A DNA stretch of 64,000 bases, from positions 46,325 through 110,324 of the forward strand of contig JAJFGO010000059.1 in assembly GCA_021776095.1 (NCBI GenBank), written 5' to 3'. This document shows, one piece after another, positions 27,670 to 35,812 of the stretch. Both the position numbers and the translations under genes were made by a program. Below the pieces are notes generated by a model. The model did not search any database. It was not told the origin of the DNA and saw nothing but the letters and a program-made list of their open reading frames with translations. This stretch comes from Kiloniellaceae bacterium. Its GTDB lineage: Bacteria > Pseudomonadota > Alphaproteobacteria > Kiloniellales > J153. Positions within the stretch are counted from its first letter, which is position 1. Each line of letters starts with the position of its first letter.

Positions 27670-28611
27670 ATGAGATACCTCCTCAATAGGATTGCCCTCC
27701 TGATTCTGACTTTGCTGCTCATTTCCGTGGTCACCTTCGTCATTACGAACATCCTGCCCGGAAATGTCGCCACGATGATTCTCGGCACCCGCGGCAGCCC
27801 GGAGACCTTGGCCGCTTTGGAGCAGAAGCTAGGACTTAACGATCCGCTTCTGACGCAATATGGCCGGTGGATATGGGGCATGGTGCAAGGCGATTGGGGC
27901 ACCTCGCTGCGCTTCAAGGAGCCAATTTCTCAGCTTATGGGCCAGAAAATGCTGGCCAGTGGCATCGTGGTCGTAATGTCGCTGCTGATCGCCCTGGTCC
28001 TGGCCATACCGTTGGGCATCATCGGGGCGGTCAAGCAGAACCGTTGGCAAGATACGCTGAGCAGCGGGACCGCGCTCTTAGGCATTAGCTTGCCCGATTT
28101 CTTCTGGGGAATCGTGCTTATCTTGTTGTTCTCCCGCGGGCTGGGCTGGCTGCCATCGAGCGGGTTCGTGTCGCCGACCGAAGACTTTTGGCTGGCTCTT
28201 AAACACGCCTTGCTACCTGCAATCGCCCTCGGGCTCAGCTTGATGGCGCATCTGACCCGCATGACGAGATCCGCCATGCTCGAGGTCATTTCACAGGATT
28301 TCATCCGGGTCTGCCGGGCAAAAGGGCTGGGCGAAGGCAGCATTATCTTTCGCCATGCACTGCGAAACGCGGTCGCGCCAGTGGTAACCGTCGCGGGTCT
28401 GCAACTCGGCTACCTCTTTGGCAGCATCATCGTGGTCGAAAGCCTGTTCAATTTCACCGGCATGGGTTGGCTGACCTATCAAGGCCTCCTGAACCGGGAT
28501 ATGCCCCTCATTCAAGCTACTGTTTTCGTCATCGCGGCGGTGTTTATGCTCAGCAATCTGATCGTCGATTTGATCTACACGGTGCTCGACCCGCGCATCG
28601 GTTTGGAATAG
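27670..28611 (+). CDS. Opp/Dpp-type ABC permease (DppB)
   Basis: Membrane subunit of 313 residues starting MRYLLNRIALLILTLLLISV. It has the family loop NDPLLTQYGRWIWGMVQGDWGTS and the ATPase-contact segment DFIRVCRAKGLGEGSIIFRHALRNA near residue 213. It pairs with the next gene product, 7 bases downstream. Part of the split operon with the minus-strand ATPases at 23573-25619. Confidence 0.9.
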   Translation: MRYLLNRIALLILTLLLISVVTFVITNILPGNVATMILGTRGSPETLAALEQKLGLNDPLLTQYGRWIWGMVQGDWGTSLRFKEPISQLMGQKMLASGIVVVMSLLIALVLAIPLGIIGAVKQNRWQDTLSSGTALLGISLPDFFWGIVLILLFSRGLGWLPSSGFVSPTEDFWLALKHALLPAIALGLSLMAHLTRMTRSAMLEVISQDFIRVCRAKGLGEGSIIFRHALRNAVAPVVTVAGLQLGYLFGSIIVVESLFNFTGMGWLTYQGLLNRDMPLIQATVFVIAAVFMLSNLIVDLIYTVLDPRIGLE

Positions 28612-28618
28612 ACGCGCG

Positions 28619-29443
28619 ATGAAATCTTTGCTGAACCCTAAAGGCTTGATCGGGCTGTCGTTGGTCACCCTCTTTGCGCTCATGGCCATCGTGGCGCCCA
28701 TATTCATTCCCGAAGCCCTTAGCACCAAAATCAATGTGACGGCACGCTTGATGCCGCCCTCGTTCGAGCATTTCTTCGGCACCGATCAGCTTGGCCGCGA
28801 ACTCTTCTACCGGGTGCTTCTGGGCGCCCATACATCTCTGCTGATCGCCGTTTCGGCTGTCACGATCAGCATTCTGCTCGGGCTGCCGATTGGCGTGCTG
28901 TCGGGCTATTTCAGAGGTTGGGTAGATCACGGCCTGATGCGGCTTGTGGATACCTTGCTCAGCTTCCCAGCTATTCTGCTGGCCCTTGCCATCAGCGCCA
29001 TCCTGGGTCCCAATCTGCAGAATACAGTACTCGCCATAGGGATCGCGTTCGCGCCCTACCTGGCCCGCATCGTTCGCGGCGAAACGCTCAAGGTCAGCCG
29101 TCTGCCCTATGTCGAAGCCGCCCGATCCCAGGGCGCATCCGATCTGCGCATCATCAGGCGCCATATCCTGCCAAACATCATGGCTCCCGTGATCGTACAG
29201 GCGACGATCAGTGTGGCGTTTGCGATTCTGGCGGAAGCGGGTTTGTCGTTCCTAGGCCTGGGCACCCAGCCACCCACCCCGTCATGGGGCCTAATGATTC
29301 AGGCCTCCCGTGACTACCTTGACGTGGCTGCATGGACCGCACTCGTGCCAGGCATAGCGGTGGCGCTGGCCGTGTTGGGACTTAACATGTTGGGCGATGT
29401 CCTGCGGGAAATGCTTGACCCGACCTTTGTCTCGGATGCTTGA
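28619..29443 (+). CDS. Opp/Dpp-type ABC permease (DppC)
   Basis: Second membrane subunit, 274 residues. The family features are FGTDQLGRELFYRVLLGAHTS near residue 55, ATPase-contact segment YVEAARSQGASDLRIIRRHILPN near residue 164 and the end motif LNMLGDVLREMLDP. It ends the + half of the first Opp/Dpp system and is convergent with the HyuA-like gene. Confidence 0.9.
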   Translation: MKSLLNPKGLIGLSLVTLFALMAIVAPIFIPEALSTKINVTARLMPPSFEHFFGTDQLGRELFYRVLLGAHTSLLIAVSAVTISILLGLPIGVLSGYFRGWVDHGLMRLVDTLLSFPAILLALAISAILGPNLQNTVLAIGIAFAPYLARIVRGETLKVSRLPYVEAARSQGASDLRIIRRHILPNIMAPVIVQATISVAFAILAEAGLSFLGLGTQPPTPSWGLMIQASRDYLDVAAWTALVPGIAVALAVLGLNMLGDVLREMLDPTFVSDA

Positions 29444-29494
29444 CGCCTGCGCCAGGCGGAGACCCGTCAGCTCCGCAGGGTCCGCACAGCCAGG
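29444..29494. terminator. Convergent intergenic hairpin
   Basis: CGCCTG (29444-29449) pairs with CAGGCG (29453-29458) directly after the permease stop. It is short and lacks a T-run, so it is a weak terminator candidate between convergent genes. Confidence 0.3.
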
Positions 29495-31027
29495 TCAGGC
29501 GATTTCGCCGACCACGCGGATTCGCACCCGCAGGCTGTGGCCCGGCAGATACGCGATCGGCAGATCCTCGACCTCGACCGTGGACAAGCTGGCTGGGCTC
29601 GCGCCGGCACTGACGGCCCGTTCGTTGGCCAAGCGGCGCGCGTTCTCGATCGCGGCCTCGCGGGTCATCTCGGCGAAGATTTGATCGATCTCGCCGCTGA
29701 CCTGGGCGATCGCCGCGCCGACCGCGTTCGCGACCGCTTGGTGCTCGACTCGCAGAACTTCGCTGATGCCAGGCACTTGGTCCGGTACCAGAAAGGCGCC
29801 GCCGCCGACCGCGATCAACGGCACCGGCGCTGCATCCACCTTCATGCGGTCGACCGCCTCGGCGATCATCTCCGACGCGCGCGCCATGGCGGCGGCCACA
29901 AGGTCCCGGTCCAGGTGTGCGACCAGTTTTGGGTTGCCGATCTTCGGCCCGCCGGCGGCGACCGCCAGGTCGGTCATGGTCAGGCAATCGCCGCCGAACA
30001 CCATGCCGAGCTCGGGCAGGCGAAAGCCGGTGCTGCGCGGACCGATCGCCAGCGGCGCCGTTTCTACCAAGGTGCCGCCGCCCAGGCCGATCGACAGCAG
30101 GTCGGGCATGCGGAACAGGGTGCGCACCCCACCGATCTCGACCGTGCTGTTGGCTTCGCGCGGGAAGCCGCGGCGCAGGTGGCCGACGTCGGTGGTGGTG
30201 CCGCCGACGTCGATGACCATGGCCTCGTCGAGGCCAGTCAGATAGGCGGCGCCGCGCATGGAATTGGTCGGCCCGGAGGCGAAGGAATAAACCGGAAAGG
30301 CGGCGGCGAAGTCGGCGCGCATGACCGTGCCGTCGTTCTGGGTTAGATACAGGGGCGCATCGATCCCGCTGTCGCGCATGGCGTCCTGAAAGGCCTGGGT
30401 CGTGTGCTGTGCCAGGTCCGACAGGCAGGCGTTGAGCAAAGTCGCGTTCTCGCGCTCGAGCAACCCGATCCGCCCCAGGGCGCGCGATTCGGTGATCGCG
30501 ATATCCGGGCATTCCTCGCGCAGTATCTCGGCCGCTTGGGCTTCACAATCGGCGTTGAGGGGCGAAAAGATCGCCGCGATTCCGGCCGCGCGCACGCCCG
30601 AATCCCGGATCTTCTTGGCCGCCGCGCGCATGCGCTCGCGATCGAAGTTCACCAAGGGCCGGCCATCGTATTCGTGTCCGCCTTCGACCAGGTACACGCC
30701 GCCGTCGACCAGATCCGCCAAGTCACGCGGCCAATCGACGAAGGGTGGCAGCGAGGCGCTGGCCGGCAAGCCGATGCGCACCGCCGCGGTCCGCATGAGA
30801 TCGCGGCGCTGGACCACCGCGTTGGTAAAATGGGTCGTGCCCAGCATGACCGCTTCGACCCGGCCGAGCTTGCCACGGGCTGCCGCGACGATTTCCTTCA
30901 AGGCATTGAGCACACCGCCGGTAACGTCGGCCGTGGTTGGCGTCTTGATGGCGTGCAGCACGCCGGCCTCGCTGACCAGCACTGCGTCGGTATTGGTGCC
31001 GCCGACGTCGATGCCGATGCGCCTCAT
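29495..31027 (-). CDS. Hydantoinase/oxoprolinase-family protein (HyuA-like, short form)
   Basis: ASKHA-fold protein of 510 residues. The first phosphate motif is GIDVGGTNTDAVLV at the N-terminus, the second MVIDVGGTTTDVGHLRRG near residue 270. Full-length N-methylhydantoinase A (HyuA) is near 680 residues; this short form lacks the C-terminal domain and is the type usually found next to DUF917. HyuA/oxoprolinases hydrolyse cyclic amides with ATP. It overlaps the upstream DUF917 gene by 4 bases (ATGA at 31024-31027), so the two products are made together and probably form a complex. Confidence 0.87.
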   Translation of the reverse strand: MRRIGIDVGGTNTDAVLVSEAGVLHAIKTPTTADVTGGVLNALKEIVAAARGKLGRVEAVMLGTTHFTNAVVQRRDLMRTAAVRIGLPASASLPPFVDWPRDLADLVDGGVYLVEGGHEYDGRPLVNFDRERMRAAAKKIRDSGVRAAGIAAIFSPLNADCEAQAAEILREECPDIAITESRALGRIGLLERENATLLNACLSDLAQHTTQAFQDAMRDSGIDAPLYLTQNDGTVMRADFAAAFPVYSFASGPTNSMRGAAYLTGLDEAMVIDVGGTTTDVGHLRRGFPREANSTVEIGGVRTLFRMPDLLSIGLGGGTLVETAPLAIGPRSTGFRLPELGMVFGGDCLTMTDLAVAAGGPKIGNPKLVAHLDRDLVAAAMARASEMIAEAVDRMKVDAAPVPLIAVGGGAFLVPDQVPGISEVLRVEHQAVANAVGAAIAQVSGEIDQIFAEMTREAAIENARRLANERAVSAGASPASLSTVEVEDLPIAYLPGHSLRVRIRVVGEIA

Positions 31028-32115
31028 GGCACTGGCTCCCCAAAAACCGATTTGAATTCCAGGTCATAACCGAAGGCGGCGGGCCCGACATGGTCCAGAC
31101 CCTTGGGAGTCAGCAGTATGGGCGGGGCGGGCAGGGCGATGACGCTGACCCTTTGACCGTAGCGCAGGGTCTCCGAGCCAATGGCGTCGCCGCTGACGCT
31201 ATCGAGGACGCAAATCAAATCCGGTGTCATGACCCTGGCTTCGCCGTTCAGCCAGCCGACCGCGAACTCGTTCTGAAACGCCAGGCGCAGGGAATCGCCG
31301 CGCGAGTCGTCCAGGCCTTCGACCTTGGCCTCTCCGCGCAGAAATCCGCCAGTTGTGCGCCGTTCGAGATCGGTGATCTTGCCCTTGAAGATCATCTTGC
31401 CGCCTTCGGCCTCCAGCAGCGCGGCAATCGGGTCTTCGTGGCGCCGGCGTGCCGCCAGCACCACGCGGCCGATCGAAACAGCCTTGGTGACCGTGTGCAG
31501 AATGGCACAGTCCTTGACCTCCCGGCCGCTGCGCGGCGCCTTGCAGGTCGCCGCAATGGAGCCGACCTCGGTGCAGATCTTGCGGCTGATCCGCTCCATC
31601 CATTTCCAGCTTGCGGCACGCGAGACGATGACTTCGTTGTCGCGAATGTCGGCCAGGGTCAGCGGGAACATGGGCAAATCGTGAATCGCGAAGGAGGTCA
31701 TCTGCGCTTCCGGAAAGGCGCGACCCATGGCGTCAGCGTCAACCACCGGCAGGCCGGTCACGGCGGCGACCAGAAAGGGTTGGAAGGAATTGCCGCCACC
31801 GATCTCCACCGACATGACGGCGCGAAACTTCCGGCCCAGGTATTCTTCCATCATGCGCAACGGCTTGGCCGCGAAGGCCGGGTCCGACAGGCGTTCCTGC
31901 CCGACCAGGGGCGCGCCCTGGTTGGAGACCACGGCCACCAGGTCATCGTCCGCCAGGTCGTCCGGGTCCATGAGGTCCACACGGGTCCCCTGATCGTAGA
32001 GACGGCGCAGGTTGAGAAAGCTGTAATAGGGGCTGCCCCCGCCGCCGGTGCCCAGAATCCAGGCGCCGACGGCCAAAGGCTCGATCTCGTCCCGGGTAAA
32101 TTGCCGCAGGCTCAT
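31024..32115 (-). CDS. DUF917 family protein
   Basis: A 363-residue protein starting MSLRQFTRDEIEPLAVGAWILGTGGGGSPYYS, the signature of DUF917. Function is not established for the family, which repeatedly travels with HyuA-like proteins and is presumed to complement their domains. Start ATG 32115 fits the family; upstream in-frame starts to 32166 add nothing recognisable. It is the first gene of a minus-strand pair and is divergent from the AroM-LuxR regulator, which makes it a likely regulatory target. Confidence 0.85.
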   Translation of the reverse strand: MSLRQFTRDEIEPLAVGAWILGTGGGGSPYYSFLNLRRLYDQGTRVDLMDPDDLADDDLVAVVSNQGAPLVGQERLSDPAFAAKPLRMMEEYLGRKFRAVMSVEIGGGNSFQPFLVAAVTGLPVVDADAMGRAFPEAQMTSFAIHDLPMFPLTLADIRDNEVIVSRAASWKWMERISRKICTEVGSIAATCKAPRSGREVKDCAILHTVTKAVSIGRVVLAARRRHEDPIAALLEAEGGKMIFKGKITDLERRTTGGFLRGEAKVEGLDDSRGDSLRLAFQNEFAVGWLNGEARVMTPDLICVLDSVSGDAIGSETLRYGQRVSVIALPAPPILLTPKGLDHVGPAAFGYDLEFKSVFGEPVP

Positions 32116-32180
32116 TTGGGCCCTATCCCCTTGTACGGCCGGCATTTTCGGACGCTGGCTGGCCACTTCATTGCGGGGCG

Positions 32181-32197
32181 CAGGATATGGTATCCTG
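32181..32197. promoter_or_regulatory. Perfect palindrome in the DUF917/AroM-LuxR divergent promoter
   Basis: CAGGATA-TGG-TATCCTG: 7-base perfect arms around a 3-base centre, about 85 bases before the regulator start and 65 bases before the DUF917 start. This is a suitable operator for a dimeric LuxR-type regulator controlling itself and the divergent HyuA/DUF917 pair. Confidence 0.5.
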
Positions 32198-32279
32198 ACA
32201 GGGGAAGGAATACGGTCGGCTACTTATTGGCAACCTGGGGGGGAGGTGCCATGGTCGGACGTGGGAGGTAGGAAAAGTC

Positions 32280-33242
32280 ATGGGACAGGCGGCCCGCTTC
32301 GATACCATGGCGCGCGGCGGCGCTGGCGAGTGCGAAACGGCGCAGCGCGTCGCCTTCATTACGATCGGGCAAAGTCCCCGATCCGATATGGTGCCGGAAA
32401 TACTTAGCCACCTGGACGCCGATATCGAGCCGCTCGAATACGGGGTTTTGGATGGCCTGGGGGCCGAGGAGCTTTGCGCCCATGCGCCGGGCCCCGGCGA
32501 CCAGAGCCTGATCACGCGCTTGAGCGACGGCAGCGATATCGTTCTGTCCAAGACCTGGATCCAGCAGCGCTTGCGGGAGATGTGCCAGGAGATTCTGAAT
32601 GACCGGATCGACCTGATCGTGTTGCTGTCCACCGGCTTGTTCACGCGATTCCGCCCCCTTTGCACCACCATAAACAGCCAGCGGGTCATCGATCGAACCA
32701 TCGAGGCCCTGGTTGCCGCCGGTCAATCGGTCGGCTTGATCGTGCCCCTGGCCGAGCAAATCGAGGAAATCGTCCATAAAGGGGCAGCGCCGGGACAGAC
32801 CCTGGGCGCGGCGGCCTTGCCCGGCGACGAGGCGGCCCTGGCTGCTGCTGTAGAGTCCCTCAAGGGTTGCGATATCATCATCTTGCACTCCATCTCCTAT
32901 GACGAGGCGGATCGTGCGCTCGCGATCGAGGCCAGCGGCAAACCGGTGGTTTTGGCCCGGCGCGCGGTCGCCGGATCCCTGTGCGCGGCCCTCAACAAAC
33001 TGGGGGTCGAGGCGGTCTTTGGCGAAGGCGAGCCCCTGAGCACCCGTTTGCGGCGGCTGAGCCGACGGGAGCGGGAAATCCTGATTCAGATTGGCGACGG
33101 GCTGACCAACAAGGAAATCGCCCGCCGCCTGGGCATCAGTCACCGCACCGTGGAGATCCACCGGGCCCGGGTCATGGAGAAGCTCGACAGCGGATCTCTA
33201 TCCGAATTGCTGCGCGCCGGCGTCTGGATCGACCAGATTTAG
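32280..33242 (+). CDS. AroM-like sensor domain fused to LuxR-type HTH (putative regulator)
   Basis: A 320-residue protein in two parts. Residues about 23-245 match AroM (VAFITIGQSPRSDMVPEI, then LIVPLAEQ and KPVVLARRAVAGSL). Residues about 258-312 are a LuxR/GerE helix-turn-helix: LSRREREILIQIGDGLTNKE, then IARRLGISHRTVEIHRARVM. AroM is related to the Asp/Glu racemase superfamily. At the two active-site-like positions this copy has Ser117 (LLSTG) and Ser204 (LHSISY), where the separate AroM protein next door has cysteines, so a ligand-sensing role is inferred. ATG 32280 has GGGAGGTAGGA upstream. It probably senses the solute handled by the flanking genes. Confidence 0.85.
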   Translation: MGQAARFDTMARGGAGECETAQRVAFITIGQSPRSDMVPEILSHLDADIEPLEYGVLDGLGAEELCAHAPGPGDQSLITRLSDGSDIVLSKTWIQQRLREMCQEILNDRIDLIVLLSTGLFTRFRPLCTTINSQRVIDRTIEALVAAGQSVGLIVPLAEQIEEIVHKGAAPGQTLGAAALPGDEAALAAAVESLKGCDIIILHSISYDEADRALAIEASGKPVVLARRAVAGSLCAALNKLGVEAVFGEGEPLSTRLRRLSRREREILIQIGDGLTNKEIARRLGISHRTVEIHRARVMEKLDSGSLSELLRAGVWIDQI

Positions 33243-33372
33243 CCGCTCCCGGCATTTGGAATAAGTGTTCGCCCGTATTTGCCGGACGAGCCACCTCGGA
33301 TAGGGTTTTGTGCAGTGATTTAGCGCCGCCAGGTTTCGGCATCGGCGTTGACGCATACCGGACGAGAGGGCC

Positions 33373-34074
33373 ATGGCTCACAAACGCCTCGCGATGGTGA
33401 CGATCGGACAAGCGCCGCGTCTCGACATGGTGCCCGATCTTCGTGCCGGCCTGGGCGAGGCCAAGGTCGAAATGGTCGAATTCGGTGCCCTCGACGATTT
33501 AAGCGATGCCGAGATCGACGCGTTGGCCCCGAAAGACGGCCGGGCCCGCCTGGTTTCCCGCCTGCGCGACGGCCGTGAGGTGGCGTTGGCCAAGGATCAG
33601 GTCGAAGCCCGCCTGCGGAACTTGATTGGGGGCCTCGACGAACAGGACTTCGATGCCATTGTGTTGCTGTGCACCGGGCATTTTGAGGGCATGACCCTGC
33701 GCACCCCCTTGATCGAATCGCAGATCGTCGTAGATGAGACGGTGGCCGCGCTTGCCGGGTCGATCGGGGGTCTGGGGATCCTGGTGCCGCACCGCGAGCA
33801 GTTCGACTCGTTCCATCCCATTGCGACGCCCGGCCACCCGGTGCGTTTCAGCCACGCGTCTCCCTATGGTGCAGGGCGATTCGATGAAGCCGGCCGCGAA
33901 CTGGCGGAGACCGATCTCATTGTCATGCACTGCATGGGTTATTCCGAGGCGATGCGGCGCGAAGTGGCCGCCGCGTCGGGACGCCCAGTGCTCTTGGCCC
34001 GCCAAATTGTCGGCGGCGCCATTCGGGAGTTTGCCGAATCTCAAGATGCTGGCCCGCTGCGTGCCGGCGCATAA
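33373..34074 (+). CDS. AroM family protein
   Basis: A 233-residue protein starting KRLAMVTIGQAPRLDMVPDL, clearly AroM-like and paralogous to the N-terminal part of the preceding regulator. It has cysteines at both racemase-like positions, Cys100 (VLLCTGHF) and Cys187 (VMHCMGY), so it could be catalytic. E. coli aroM has no assigned function. It lies 130 bases after the regulator and 31 before the binding protein of the second Opp/Dpp system, with which it is probably co-transcribed; racemisation or isomerisation of an imported amino-acid-like compound is a guess from the fold. Confidence 0.85.
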   Translation: MAHKRLAMVTIGQAPRLDMVPDLRAGLGEAKVEMVEFGALDDLSDAEIDALAPKDGRARLVSRLRDGREVALAKDQVEARLRNLIGGLDEQDFDAIVLLCTGHFEGMTLRTPLIESQIVVDETVAALAGSIGGLGILVPHREQFDSFHPIATPGHPVRFSHASPYGAGRFDEAGRELAETDLIVMHCMGYSEAMRREVAAASGRPVLLARQIVGGAIREFAESQDAGPLRAGA

Positions 34075-34105
34075 ATATAATCGAGACGACAGGGAGAACG
34101 AAGAC

Positions 34106-35707
34106 ATGACAATACGCATATGCCACTTTCCCCGCCTGGTTACGGCGCTCGTGTTCGCCGGGCTTCTCGTGGGCACACTCGTCGTCGGTTCCGCGCAGGC
34201 CTTCGAACGGGCCGGGGAAAAGTTCATTCTGGTGTTCGGTGGCCGCCAGCCGGTCCCGCTGCTCGATCCAAGTCAAAAGTACGATTGGTCGACCCGCATG
34301 ATGCAGCAGGCCATGTACGACGCCTTGGTCAAATACGAAAACGACCCGCCTGTAATCAAACCCTGGTTGGCGGAAAGTTGGGATGTGTCGGACGACGCCA
34401 AGGTTTGGACCTTCCACTTGGCCAAGAACGCCAAGTTCCACAACGGCGATCCGGTGAACGCGGAGGCGGTGCGCTTTTCCTTCGAACGTACACTGAAGAT
34501 TAACAAGGGCCCGGCCTGGATGCTGTCCGATTTCCTGAAACCCGAAGGGGTCAAGGTGGTCGACGAGCATACCGTGCGTTTTGAGCTTAGCGAGCCCTTC
34601 GCGCCGTTCCTATCGTTCTTGCCCTGGTGGTACGTCATGAACCCGGCCCAGGTCATGGCGCACCAGGAAGGCGACGACATGGGCCAGAAATGGATGACCG
34701 ACAACGAGGCCGGTAGCGGGCCCTTCAAGATCAAGCGATGGGAACAGGGCGTTCTCTACGAGCTAGAGGCGGTGCCCGACTACTGGAAGGGCTGGCCGCA
34801 GAAAAAGCCGCTGGCCGGCGTTATCTACAAATTGATCCGCGAAGCTGCATCCCAGAAAGCGGCGCTGCAGAAAGGCGAGGCGGATATCGTCGAGGGTCTT
34901 TCGCCGGAAGATTTCGACATCGTCGCCAAGCTGCCGGGAATCAAGGTCGAGAATCACGCCGGCATGACCACCTTCGGCATCAAGTTCAACGTGAGCCAGC
35001 CGCCGATGGACGACATAAATCTGCGTAAGGCGGTCGCGCACGCGTTCGACTACGAGGCCTTCCTCAAGATTTACAACGGCAACGCCAAACTGCAGACCAG
35101 CCCCTTCCCCTTTGCCACCCAAGGCCATATCGACGTGCCGAATTTCCCGCGCCGGGACATGGCCAAGGCGAAAGCGTATCTCGCCAAGTCGAAGTACCCC
35201 AATGGCGGGATCGAACTTGAGTACGTCTATGTGCAAGGCCTGGAAGAAGAGCGCAAAATGGGCCTCGTTCTGATCGACAACCTCAAGCCGCTTAACATCG
35301 GCATCAAGATGGTGCCGCTAACCTGGCCGAACATGAAGGCGCGCGGCTCCAAGATGGAGACCTCGCCCAACATGTTGGCGATCTTCGCCACTCCGGTGGC
35401 AACCGATCCGGACGCGGTCGCATTTCAGTACCACAAGGATAGCTGGGGCAAGTACTATGGCACCCACTACTATTCGAACGAGGAAGTCTGGGGCCTGATC
35501 GAAAAGGCGCGCAAAAGTTCCTCTTGGGATGAGCGGGCGCCGATCTATGCCGAGATCCAAAAGAAGATCACCGACGATCAACCGGAGATCTTTGGCATGC
35601 TGGCCAATCGGCGCTGGGCCATGCGCGATTATGTCAAAGGTTTCAAGTTCTCCCCGGTGCGTTTCACCGGCGAGGTCGATCTCTATTCACTCGAGATCGG
35701 TAAGTAA
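34106..35707 (+). CDS. ABC substrate-binding protein, family 5 (second Opp/Dpp system)
   Basis: Periplasmic binding protein of 533 residues. It has a Sec signal peptide (LVTALVFAGLLVGTLVVGSA then QAFERAG), unlike the Tat signals of the other family-5 binding proteins in this window. The family body shows WTFHLAKNAKFHNGDPVNAE and AVRFSFERTLK. ATG 34106 follows AGGGAGAACGAAG; more than 120 in-frame codons upstream belong to the AroM gene region and are rejected. First gene of a complete SBP-B-C-D-F transporter operon. Confidence 0.9.
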   Translation: MTIRICHFPRLVTALVFAGLLVGTLVVGSAQAFERAGEKFILVFGGRQPVPLLDPSQKYDWSTRMMQQAMYDALVKYENDPPVIKPWLAESWDVSDDAKVWTFHLAKNAKFHNGDPVNAEAVRFSFERTLKINKGPAWMLSDFLKPEGVKVVDEHTVRFELSEPFAPFLSFLPWWYVMNPAQVMAHQEGDDMGQKWMTDNEAGSGPFKIKRWEQGVLYELEAVPDYWKGWPQKKPLAGVIYKLIREAASQKAALQKGEADIVEGLSPEDFDIVAKLPGIKVENHAGMTTFGIKFNVSQPPMDDINLRKAVAHAFDYEAFLKIYNGNAKLQTSPFPFATQGHIDVPNFPRRDMAKAKAYLAKSKYPNGGIELEYVYVQGLEEERKMGLVLIDNLKPLNIGIKMVPLTWPNMKARGSKMETSPNMLAIFATPVATDPDAVAFQYHKDSWGKYYGTHYYSNEEVWGLIEKARKSSSWDERAPIYAEIQKKITDDQPEIFGMLANRRWAMRDYVKGFKFSPVRFTGEVDLYSLEIGK

Positions 35708-35722
35708 TACGCCGGCCTGTCG

Positions 35723-35752
35723 CACCCCGGGCGCCTTCGTGGCCCCGGGGTG
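35723..35752 (+). terminator. Intercistronic hairpin after the binding-protein gene
   Basis: CACCCCGGG (35723-35731) pairs with CCCGGGGTG (35744-35752), with GCC/GGC extending the stem around a TTCGT loop. No T-run; probably mRNA-stabilising between the binding protein and permease genes. Confidence 0.6.
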
Positions 35753-35812
35753 TTGGGCGGCGCCCCGCCGCCATATCCTCTTCGGGCATGAATTGAAATC
35801 GGGTTCCCGATA

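Noticed and set aside
29537..32271. Long + strand open frames opposite the HyuA and DUF917 genes (up to 393 codons)
   Set aside because: Antisense shadows of high-GC coding DNA; low-complexity translations without family motifs, while the minus-strand genes have clear ones.
33734..34105. Extended N-terminus (about 124 codons) for the second Opp/Dpp binding protein
   Set aside because: Overlaps the AroM gene in another frame; the Sec signal peptide and ribosome binding site fix the start at 34106.
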